A stretch of 64,000 nt of DNA from Breviolum minutum Mf 1.05b.01 (lineage: Eukaryota > Sar > Dinophyceae > Suessiales > Symbiodiniaceae): the NCBI GenBank assembly GCA_000507305.1, contig DF239142.1, positions 1 to 64,000 of the forward strand, given 5' to 3'. How positions within the stretch are numbered: position 1 is the first letter of the stretch; each line of letters opens with the position of its first letter. A program made the position numbers and the translations under genes. Under the pieces are notes generated by a model. It was not told where the DNA came from, did not search any database, and saw nothing but the letters and a program-made list of their open reading frames with translations. This document shows, one piece after another, positions 55,971 to 64,000 of the stretch.

Positions 55971-56226
55971 CTTCATGGGACAAATGTCCCGGTCAACTGG
56001 CCCTCAATTGGAAGCGGAATCCGCTCTTAGGTTTGACTTCATTCGGTCGGTTCACGGTTCAGTTCCATGAAATGAGCAATGAAAAAAGGGTGCCTGGTTG
56101 TTCAGGGTACATAGGGGATGAAATACTACCCAGTTATGTGGGGATTATCATAAACCATTATAAGGATCCCGTTTTTTAACAAGCAGTAGAATGGAAGGTA
56201 AAAGGGTTTTTTCGTGGCTCAAATAG
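55971..56226 (+). CDS. Possible exon followed by a family E MITE
   Basis: After GGAGTTTTGCTTCAG two phases are open (TFMGQMSRSTGPQLEAESAL; DKCPGQLALNWKRNPLLG) to about 56,072. From 56,078 the sequence is family E (AGCAATGAAAAAAGGGTGCC to TTTTTTCGTGGCTCAAAT). Confidence 0.4.
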
Positions 56227-56639
56227 GTTGCAGTTTTGTTTGAATTGAAGGTTTCCAAAACGAAATGACTTCGCATGGGAATTTGGATGGTCATCCACTG
56301 AATCCACTGAATCACTTTCTTTTGGAAGAGTTAAGAGCAGGGTACAAAAAAAAAACAAGAATCTTTCCACCTTTTTTCTACAGATGTTGTTTTGGGGAAC
56401 GTTGGTGAAGTCAACTTCTGGGGATGATGAAGTGAAGAGGGACCGATTTTCATAGGCAATCCTTTGTCTGAAAAGGCAGTGGAAAAATTCTTAATTTCTG
56501 TGGCCAGGTCACAAAAGCACTGCCCCTACCAAAATCAACCAACCACTGCTTAGCTCAAGTTGGGAGACAAGAAAATTGAGACACCCAAACAAAAACTTCA
56601 CAAAGAGCAAGTCTTCAAGTAGACAACTAGGGGAGAAGA
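56227..56639. other. Stretch without firm gene
   Basis: No element recognised. The minus strand has a 135-codon frame over 56,916-56,509, hydrophobic and Cys/Leu-rich, judged a shadow of the plus exon at 56,640. Confidence 0.35.
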
Positions 56640-56768
56640 TATTCGGTTCCACCCCCTTTGTTGGCCCAGCCTCGTTTTTGTTGGCCCCAAGGCATTGATG
56701 GAGAAGATCTCCGCTCTGTTGAGAGGCACGGCAGTGAAGTTTGATGGGATCCTGACACCAACTGATAG
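56640..56768 (+). CDS. Exon, unknown protein
   Basis: WPSLVFVGPKALMEKISALL, RGTAVKFDGILTPTDR split at GATAG|GTAGGC. About 40 codons with strand-helix-strand pattern. Might belong to the same gene as 57,070-57,285; not a Kelch segment. Confidence 0.45.
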
Positions 56769-57069
56769 GTAGGCACACTCCAAAACTGTACTTGGGAAAA
56801 AGCTTCAAAATTGACCATAGCTTGGAAAAAAAAGCAGAAATCACATGATAAACTCTACCTTTTTTACTTGAGGGTTGATGTAAACCCAACAATCTGACCG
56901 AAAAAGACAACGTCATGTTGGATACCCCACCCCAATGTATCTACCATTGGGTTTTTGAACTTGAAAGAGATCACTTGGAGGAGATGAGGAGGTTTGTTTT
57001 GAACGACTCAAGTTATACCACCCTAAACTTTGATTTTGAAAACTAAATCAGACGCCTCATTTTTTGTAG

Positions 57070-57285
57070 ATGTATTTTGGTTGTAAGATTAACATCGACC
57101 CCTTTCCAACATGGCAATTTTGGAAGCTGCGGGTCTTTTTTGTGGGAAGTTTCCTGTCAACTATGCAATTTCTCAAGGGCAGACTATCAACTTTTATGGT
57201 GGCTAACGTCAAAAAAAGAGGGCTCGGGATATTACGGACCCATTTCCAACCGCTAGTTGTGAACTCACATTCACCTCCAAACTAG
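57070..57285 (+). CDS. Terminal exon, 71 codons
   Basis: Follows CCTCATTTTTTGTAG. Reads MYFGCKINIDPFPTWQFWKL, RVFFVGSFLSTMQFLKGRLS, TFMVANVKKRGLGILRTHFQ, PLVVNSHSPPN and TAG. One hydrophobic helix-like stretch, basic middle. No family recognised. Whether it closes the Kelch gene that starts at 55 kb is unknown. Confidence 0.45.
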   Translation: MYFGCKINIDPFPTWQFWKLRVFFVGSFLSTMQFLKGRLSTFMVANVKKRGLGILRTHFQPLVVNSHSPPN

Positions 57286-58003
57286 TCGTTGCCTGGCATG
57301 TGCACTGGGTGTTTGGCAAGGGTAAATCCATGAAGTTTTCGAATCATTCCGAATCCATGTTCGAAGGTATTTGATGATGAAGTTTCTTGAGATTCGCTTT
57401 GTGAAGCTCCATGATTTTGCGAAAATCAGAGGAAAATCAGGTCAAATCTGTAACCACTAGATCTCCATGCATGATTAATTGTAGCCCATGTGTGTTTCAT
57501 AGCCTTATCAACCAGCCTGTGTTTGGAAGGCTTCAAAAAATCCGGAGAAAACTGTTTTCATATAGCAAGGTTTCAATGCCCTAGTTTTTGATCATGCCTT
57601 ACTGAACCTCTCTTACTGTATGTCTAGATAATTTCGATCAAGGGACTGCTTGAAAGGGCTTCAACCTGTCTTGCGTAATCATTCCGTGTACGACCAACCC
57701 ATTTCTTTGTCTGCATACATTCTAAGATACCTCATCAACTTTGTCTAGCAAGTACTTTCCAACATGCTTTTCTGCTCTTGGTTGAGATGATCCAATTTGA
57801 CTTGCGCCTATTTTTCAAATGGGTGGTTCAACCACAAGATACTCTTGTAGAAAAAGATGATCTTTAAATATGACTCAAACAAGCTGGGTTGTCACCCTTC
57901 CCAGTCACAGTGGCAAATGAAGGTTTATAGGAATCCCCTACTAAACATGTAATAGTACTGGTGGTGACTGGCATCCTGAGAAGGGGGATAACCCAACCTA
58001 TAA

Positions 58004-58207
58004 GTTCTAAGCGCTGCGTTTTTTGGGGGAAGGTCGACGTTTACCGCCCTTTTTCTCGAAAGGCTCAATCTCCACGAAGAAGTTTGGGAGGAGCTCGTGT
58101 TTGCCATCGCAGCCCCGAACGGCAAAAAAGATCTGAAAATTAAGTTTGCATGGAAAAAAATCCCAAAACACCAATTTTGGTGGTTCCAAATGTTAACCTT
58201 TTTTTGA
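58004..58207 (+). CDS. Exon, 67 codons, no ATG
   Basis: VLSAAFFGGRSTFTALFLER, LNLHEEVWEELVFAIAAPNG, KKDLKIKFAWKKIPKHQFWW and TGA. Acidic helix followed by a Lys-rich strand; strong amino-acid balance. Family not recognised. Confidence 0.5.
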   Translation, partial: VLSAAFFGGRSTFTALFLERLNLHEEVWEELVFAIAAPNGKKDLKIKFAWKKIPKHQFWWFQMLTFF

Positions 58208-58224
58208 GTGTGTATCACAGGACA

Positions 58225-58970
58225 ATAGCATTGGAAGAGGAATCGGGCAATAGAAGCTAGTTGAAATATGGGTTGTTCTCCATATCAAGTGGTTGGCTGG
58301 ATATCGCAACCATCAGCAGTACTGTGGTGAAAGCGTGAATTTACCGAACGGCTTCTCTCTTACACTTTGATGAAACTTTGAATTTGAGTGTGTGTTGCAT
58401 GCACCAATGATCATTAGAGATGCCTGTCATTTTTTGAAGATCTGAGATGTCATCCCGAAGGACACTGCAAAAAGCATGAAATATTTTCCTGCCGTTGTCA
58501 TAAGGTGGGCTATTTGGGATTGATTAAGTGACCTTTTGGAAAGGTGAAACGTGACCTCCAACTAGGGTATCAAACAGGTCGCGGAAAAATAAATCACCTG
58601 TCATTGGTTTGGATCACCTATAAGTTGGGTTTTCTTTTACCTCAGTGAAACCTATTTATTTCAGGTCATTTATACGGGTTTAAAGTAGGGGCCCATACCT
58701 TCATTTCATATTCAAAGCCAGCCAAAAACTTCACCCCAAGGAGATGCCTCCCATGGTACGAGCCTGAGTTTTACCAAATTTGCCTGCATTTTTGGATCAG
58801 ATGAAACCTTCCAACGTGCAGGATTCAAGTTTGGAGAACCAATGATTTATGGTCAATGATTTACAAGAAGGGCCCCTTAGCAGACATAAATATGGTTATA
58901 ACTACCCCCTCTAAAATGGCCTTCTAAATGGATTATGCCTCCCTACTGACTTTCTATGGATCCCCCTGAG
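58225..58970. other. Mostly non-coding stretch
   Basis: Contains a family L copy (58,528-58,605: AAGTGACCTTTTGGAAAGG, TGACCTCCAACTAGGG) and otherwise unique sequence without good frames. Confidence 0.4.
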
Positions 58971-59042
58971 GCCACGGGACGTGATGAGTTAGCTGCCGTG
59001 GCCTGTGGTGGTTGCATCTATGCCATGGGTGGTAGCCATCTC
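58971..59042 (+). CDS. Kelch-repeat exon, 24 codons
   Basis: Acceptor CCCCCTGAG, donor CTC|GTGTGG, phase 0 at both ends. Reads ATGRDELAAVACGGCIYAMG then GSHL: R-x2-LAAV-x2-GG-x-IYAMGG is a Kelch signature. Same gene as 59.8-63.3 kb on the plus strand; spacing suggests at least one unidentified exon before 59,788. Confidence 0.8.
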
Positions 59043-59787
59043 GTGTGGCCCGTGACCATCCGGCGGAGAAGAAGTTGGTGTGATGCACCCTTGGTATCCC
59101 CGAAAACCAACCACTTTTTTCAATGGATGGATTAATGTTAGGTGAAAGACAACCTTTTTTTTGGTTACATGTTGATTTTAGGACTCAAAGGTTTTGGCGG
59201 CCTTCACCATGTTTTGTTCAACGAATGTTTTGGTAGTAGGTCCAAAGTGCTGTGGATTTTCCTTTTGTTAGGGTTTTTTGCGAATTGATGCGTGAAGTCA
59301 AGTGTTTGGTTTTGTGTAACACTTTCTTCAGGGATATCAGTAGTATCGGCAAATGAAAGTTTAGCTCGGGATCCCCCACTAAAAATGCAAAAGTCCTCGT
59401 GGTGACTCTTACTGGGAAGGGGAACCACCCAAGGTATTTATGTGTTTTCTTAGTCCATGAGATGGGAATCTCTTTTTCGAGTCGCATTGGTATACTTCAG
59501 GATTTGGGATAGGATTCAGACTTTTTGGTTAAGAAGCAAGACCTCTCCTTAGCTTAGTTGACCGATTGTCATTCGGAAGTGTACGTTCATCGTAAAAATG
59601 ATCTGCAGAAACGGCATGCTCCAAAAGGACAAACTGCAGATTTGTTTGAATTGTGGCTTGACTCATATTTTTTGAGCCAACCATGCCACATATTCTTCTG
59701 GCCAAACCTTCTGTTTGAAGGGTATTCTCAACTTTCATGGGAGGTTACGATAAGCGTACAGGATTTGGCGGCCAAGAATCGACATAG
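59043..59787. other. Kelch-gene intron or intergenic stretch
   Basis: Unique AT-rich sequence; several open frames under 90 codons on both strands without domains. It may hide one Kelch exon (expected E-x-YD-x-N-x-W half-blade) that I could not locate. Confidence 0.35.
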
Positions 59788-60299
59788 GTGACATCCGTTG
59801 GTGGTGCAAACCCTTCGCGACTGGCAGAGGTACGACATGTCTTGGACTCTGCCGAATACTTTGATCCTCGTGTCAACCGCTGGCAGGAGCACTGAACTTC
59901 TCTGGATTTTCACAGTAGAAACCAGTTGACACCTTGAGACTCTCACCATATTCTTGTGGAAAGGGTGTTCATATAAGCTTAGAAATTTCAAAAGCATCAA
60001 CAGTAGGTCTAATTGGGATACACTTAGCGGATTCTTGACACAAACAAAGAACTCCAACTTCAAAAAGCAACCAACAAGCAAACTATATATCTAATACGAA
60101 ATACATATACATTTCACACGATAAACATACATATCTTATATAACATGCGTTCATAACTTTGATTTACACATATCCCTTGCTATCTTCCCCTTCACTTTAC
60201 GAATCGGCCCAGGAGTTGCCACGTCTCAGTCGCGAACGCTGTGCCGCCGCAGCGGTGACACTCCAACGACAAATCTTCATGTTGGGAGGTTGTGATGAG
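59788..60299 (+). CDS. Kelch-repeat gene, two exons joined across a non-GT intron
   Basis: Exon 59,788-59,886 (after CGACATAG) reads VTSVGGANPSRLAEVRHVLD and SAEYFDPRVNRWQ. Exon 60,213-60,299 (after TTCCCCTTCACTTTACG and CCCAG) reads ELPRLSRERCAAAAVTLQRQ and IFMLGGCDE, ending GATGAG|GTGAGC. Together they make a textbook Kelch blade: VGG, then E-YFDP-x2-NRW-x2-LP-x2-S-x2-R-x3-A, then IFMLGG. Both exons are phase 0 and the joint is fixed by the domain: TGGCAG to GAGTTG. The intron begins GAGCAC and has no GT within reach; CAGGAG is present at both ends. Beta-propeller interaction protein, partner unknown. Confidence 0.85.
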
Positions 60300-60958
60300 G
60301 TGAGCTGCTGGGTGAGTTGAGTTGAGTTTTTTCGTGAATGAAACACCACCAAGATGAAACCACGAGTTTGGGTAGTAAAGTTTGAGAGGGCATAAGTGAT
60401 GTTGTTTGTTCCTAGATGTTTTTTGAGGTAGCCCGACACGATCTACACTCTCAAATTGAATTCCCTCTGGATTTTTTGTTGATGATCTTGATCTGTAAAA
60501 ATTTTGTCATGTGTCACTCATCAAGAATCATCATAGAATGTGCTACCCCAGGTAGTTTAGTCTAGAGTTTTTGGTACCCTTCCAAACTGACACTTCCTGG
60601 TGGGTGAATTTTGTGCATCACTAAACCGTTTCCCAGAATAAGACAGATAACCTCTTGGTTTTTGAAAGTTGCACGCGTTTTCCACTGACATCACTACTTA
60701 CTTCGGATTTTCCTGACCTTATGAAGTTTCATAACAACAGCACTCTACACGAATGGATTCTTCTCAGGTGCCTTGGGGGTTACAGAACCATCCAACCCAC
60801 CAAAGAAAAGTTCCCAAACAAAAAAAACACATGGAATCATAAAACATGTCAGGGCGTTTATTTTACCCCCCTTCCAAAGCTATTTTTGATTAAAACACCC
60901 TGAATTTCTGCTTGGGAAGTCCTACCATTTCAACCTCACCAGGATGGTGTAGCTTTAG
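60300..60958. other. Kelch-gene intron region
   Basis: Starts GTGAGCTGC. Mostly unique; a weak plus frame lies at 60,655-60,903. The next Kelch exon begins in a different phase, so one small exon probably lies in here. Confidence 0.4.
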
Positions 60959-61024
60959 CCTCTACCGAGATGTTGGACCTGAATCGGACCTCACGACGTT
61001 GGGTGGGGGAACCCGTGTGGTTAG
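60959..61024 (+). CDS. Kelch-repeat exon
   Basis: After GTGTAGCTTTAG reads STEMLDLNRTSRRWVGEPVW and ends TTAG|GTGAGA. STEMLDL-x4-RRW matches the E-x-LD-x-W half of a blade, following the IFMLGG half at 60.3 kb. Confidence 0.65.
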
Positions 61025-61753
61025 GTGAGACTCCCGGAGGTCTGGAGGTTTCACGACGTGGAGGGGGATATTTCTCCATGATCCAAGGAACTGGAAAGAG
61101 GTGTTTTTGTTGGAAAAGATCTTTGATTTTTTTTGTTTTCACTTGAAGATTTTTTTTGAGAGATCCAAATTTGGACTTGCGCAGATGTTTCAAGGTTGTT
61201 TTTTTTGTATGTAAAAACTTTCAATGAATGATGTGTTTCCCCAATAGATTAAACTTTGCCTTTTTGAAGGTTGATGCTACTGGGAGTTGTTCGAAGATGA
61301 TCCACGACGGGTGTGGATAATTGATGTTTTTGTTCGTTGAGTTACCCACCAAATATATATATATATATGGATTTTACTCATGATAGTACGGCAGTCAATT
61401 CCCAGGAAGTCCAGATACCAAACTTTGCCCATTGGTAGGATCAGGAATCTTTTTACATAGATCATCAGACCTGCCTGCCACTTGGTTTTCTTGGGACTTC
61501 CAGGGGAAGTCACACTGATAATTTTCCACATTTATCGGAAGGTTCCGTGAAGAACAGGAAATTTGAGGAGTTTTAAGCTTGGTCAAGAGTGGGGAATGCA
61601 TGAATTTCTAACCCGCCAAATGGTGTGAAAATATCTCTTTTTTTTCAGTGGGATTATAGCTTAGTAAACTAGTCAAAGTCGGGAAACTGCATGTAAAGCA
61701 ACCATATATCATACATCTTGTAAGTCTAGTTATCAGTGAAACTCCATCACTTG

Positions 61754-61885
61754 ATACTGTTGATGGAAGAAATCCTGCACCACCTGGCATATACATATAT
61801 ATATATATATAACCTTGCAAATAATGGGGATACACTACCAACCTCAACTGGTGAACGCCGGATTTCTGAACCATCACTTGATATG
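61754..61885. mobile_element. Family C MITE with a TA microsatellite and an altered right end
   Basis: ATACTGTTGATGGAAGAAAT; inner CATATACATATATATATA; right end GAACCATCACTTGATATG. CCATCACTTGATA occurs at both ends (61,744-61,756 and 61,871-61,883). Confidence 0.8.
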
Positions 61886-61888
61886 CTT

Positions 61889-62034
61889 AGCGCTTCCAAT
61901 TTCGACAACTTTACCGGAAGGTCCAAGTTCCCGATCTGGCCAGGAAGCATTGCCCATGATGAAACGGGCCAGATGTAATTTCGTGGGTCGACCCAGATGG
62001 GGGGTGAAATCCTCATCCAATCCTTGGTGAAATC
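61889..62034 (+). CDS. Possible exon
   Basis: Two phases: ASNFDNFTGRSKFPIWPGSI then AHDETGQM; or ISTTLPEGPSSRSGQEALPM to RPRWGVKSSSNPW. Begins right after the family C copy. No Kelch signature seen. Confidence 0.35.
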
Positions 62035-62740
62035 ATTGAACGTTGCATGGAGGATTTGGGGCTTGAAAAATCAAAACCCAAGAAAAATGGCCAAAAAGTA
62101 TGTGTTTCTTAAAAATCTGGTTGATGAAATATCAGAAACTTTTATCTGGGGATTTGTGTGATTGGCAACTGTGCTTAGCTGCACTTGTTGCGTATAGTGG
62201 AAAATCCGTCAACAGCGGGTTTGTTTTGAGACCACTTCCCTGAAATATATCCATCTCTGGAGTTTTACGATGTGGATACCTTGTATCTACCCCCCACCCA
62301 GGATGCCAGCCACCACCAAGGATTATGACATGTTTAGGTTCGGGAATCCCAACCAAAAAAACCTTGATTTGCCACGATTGCATCCTGGGTGGGGAGTAGA
62401 TCCAATGAACGCCTTATTTTTCTTGGATGTCTATTTTTTCCCATCGAAAAATCCATCATTTAGGAATCTGTGGATGTGTCAGGGATCCATCTTCATATTC
62501 CAGTGAAATCGACGCTTGGAAGATGAAGATTCCTTTCAAAATGGTTCCTTTCTCAGGGAACATGTGAACTTTTGAGGGGGAATAATATACACCGTATATC
62601 CGATGATCCAACCGTCAAAAGCTTTGGGAAATCATCCTGGTATTGAACTTGTGGATATGAACTTAAAGCTCCCAAAAAAATAGATGGACTTGTGGATATC
62701 GACTTTAATCTCCAAGCAAAATTTTTTGAAAAAGCTGTGA

Positions 62741-62919
62741 TCATTCGCCGTTTTTTCCCAAATTGACAAACTTCCCGAAGTTGAAAAAAATCCTGCAACG
62801 GTTTTTGACCGTGGAAAGATTCGGTCGGTGTTTGCTGCGACTCCAAAGGCAGCTGCCATCTCTTCGAGACGGATCTTAGTGGCAGGAGGCTATGATGTCA
62901 GGGAGTCCCAGACTTTGAG
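62741..62919 (+). CDS. Kelch-like exon
   Basis: Open without ATG: QIDKLPEVEKNPATVFDRGK, IRSVFAATPKAAAISSRRIL, VAGGYDVRESQTLR. A-x-I-x3-RILVAGGYD fits the GG half of a Kelch blade, with upstream sequence resembling a degenerate previous half. Ends near TTGAG|GACTTT. Same plus-strand series. Confidence 0.65.
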
Positions 62920-63256
62920 GACTTTTTGTTTCTGGTCATTTTTTCTTTGGAGGAAAGTTTTGGAAAAAGTGATAGATACACTGATAGACTCTTGAAATTT
63001 GACATACTCCAGTTGTAAGTGGATGTAACGACATGAATTTGGCCTTGGGTAGCAAATCAGACTAGCTTTTAAGGGTGGGCAGAATCGTGGAGGGATATCA
63101 TGTCTTACATGGTATCTCCCGTTACTTCATTTTCAAATCCCCAGGAAAACTAAAGAATGAAACCTCCAACATTTCACGACATTTTGGTGTGATTTTTGTC
63201 CACATCACCGTTTCGCTGGGGAGGGGTCATGTCCGCCTTCCTTCCAACCTGCTAAG

Positions 63257-63328
63257 GACAACACGAGAGACGTGGACACGGTGGAACAGTTCGATCCCTC
63301 CCATGACATCGGGTCCTTTTGGCCTCGG
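63257..63328 (+). CDS. Kelch-repeat exon
   Basis: After CAACCTGCTAAG reads DNTRDVDTVEQFDPSHDIGS then FWPR. TVEQFDP and the following W fit the second half of a blade, continuing the VAGGYD half at 62.9 kb. A family C element (63,340-63,445: AACCAGTTGAGGTGATGGG, CATCCAACCTGTGG) follows at once. The gene runs on toward or beyond the window end. Confidence 0.7.
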
Positions 63329-63339
63329 GGGAAAATCGG

Positions 63340-63445
63340 AGGGGAAAACCAGTTGAGGTGATGGGTAGTTTATCTCATTATTTACCAGGGGTTTATACAT
63401 CCAACCTGTGGTTTTTTGGGATTTCGAAAAACCAGCAACAGTTTT
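63340..63445. mobile_element. Family C MITE, diverged
   Basis: GGAAAACCAGTTGAGGTGAT, CTCATTATTTACCAGGGG, CATCCAACCTGTGG, AAACCAGCAACAG. It ends in CAACAG. Confidence 0.7.
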
Positions 63446-64000
63446 TTTCCCAAACAAAAAATCGTAAAACAAACACTTTTTGGGCAAAAATGGGAGATGC
63501 CCAAAAGAACCAGACCATACCCAATGGTGGCAGGGAAAATTTTCTTCCAAAGGTTTCCCGGTAAGTTTCGAAACTTCGTTAAGTTTCGATCATCTTCGGA
63601 ATCTCAGGTGGGAAGCTGTAAGTTCTCTTCCCATACCACGATGGGGTCTTGATCTTAGATGCTGCCAGTGCCTCCGAATGAGAATGAGAAGTCTCGATAT
63701 GTCTACCCCAGACAAAACGTTAAAAACCCTCCCAAAATGTTTGGGAAGATCTTCCGCAAGTATAGGTGCTTGAAATCTAAGTATGGTGAAAATCCAGTAT
63801 CTTCAAGATATGGTTTCAGCACCTTTTACTGCAAATCTCACGGTATCCTTGAAGCCTAATTGAGGCTGACCCGTGGAAAAAACACCGTGTGTTTCGTGTT
63901 GAGGTGTACGTGCTGGAAGTCGTGCTGGGGCCGTTTTCATCGTTGGAGGGTGGGAATAATGGAGCGGTAAGCAAAAAATGGGAAAAGATACAACTGGGTG
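63446..64000. other. Right end: weak plus-strand frames
   Basis: Open plus stretches 63,480-63,773 and 63,659-63,859 (RMRMRSLDMSTPDKTLK; NENEKSRYVYPRQNVKN) may hold a further Kelch exon, but no GG signature was found. No element recognised. Confidence 0.3.

Noticed and set aside
56509..56916. 135-codon minus-strand frame
   Set aside because: Hydrophobic and Cys-rich, lies opposite a plus exon with a clean GATAG|GTAGGC donor.
1..64000. tRNA, rRNA, CRISPR arrays, phage or plasmid features
   Set aside because: No cloverleaf with an anticodon arm, no rRNA-like conserved blocks and no regularly spaced repeat-spacer array were found; repeats here are dispersed inverted-repeat elements.

Overview
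The window looks like nuclear DNA of a dinoflagellate-like alveolate. The evidence: a Ty1/copia-type Gag-protease reading frame with a short CCHC knuckle at the left edge; coding sequence broken into small exons (about 50-180 nt) separated by short introns; dense packing with short inverted-repeat elements; and at least one intron whose boundary, fixed by a recognisable Kelch domain, has no GT donor. There is no bacterial-style operon structure, no rRNA or tRNA gene and no CRISPR array. Species cannot be named from the sequence alone. Layout: 0-2.4 kb, minus-strand copia-like retrotransposon (gag, zinc knuckle, aspartic protease; pol would lie off the left edge). 2.5-24.6 kb, a run of small exons, mostly plus strand, separated almost entirely by MITE-like elements. 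The best exon chains are 3.2-6.4 kb (+), 7.6-9.0 kb (+), 9.58-10.12 kb (+, one 178-codon exon), 13.4-14.1 kb (+), 15.7-14.1 kb (-), 18.7-19.2 kb (+) and 24.0-24.6 kb (+). 24.8-25.2 kb holds a minisatellite and a microsatellite, followed by a GC-richer island at 25.3-25.9 kb. 26-46 kb is more of the same mosaic with isolated coding islands. 46.76-47.3 kb holds a broken fragment that resembles the RNA-dependent RNA polymerase of a plus-strand RNA virus. 48-57 kb has further exons and an assembly gap (52,699-52,845). 55-63.4 kb contains several plus-strand exons encoding Kelch beta-propeller repeats, the one protein family I recognise with confidence. The dominant feature is the repeat system: about a dozen families of 80-220 bp elements with terminal inverted repeats (called A to V here), with matching 4-bp target duplications for many family A copies and elements nested inside each other. 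Several unrelated families share termini of the form CT-N-G at one end and C-N-AG at the other, so either orientation supplies an AG acceptor and often a GT donor. In several places an element spans almost exactly the gap between two phase-compatible exon candidates. This suggests the elements act as introners (mobile introns). Individual short exons are modestly supported: a 40-codon open frame is common by chance, and many islands are open in more than one frame. Strand and frame calls on them are provisional unless a domain or consistent phases support them.
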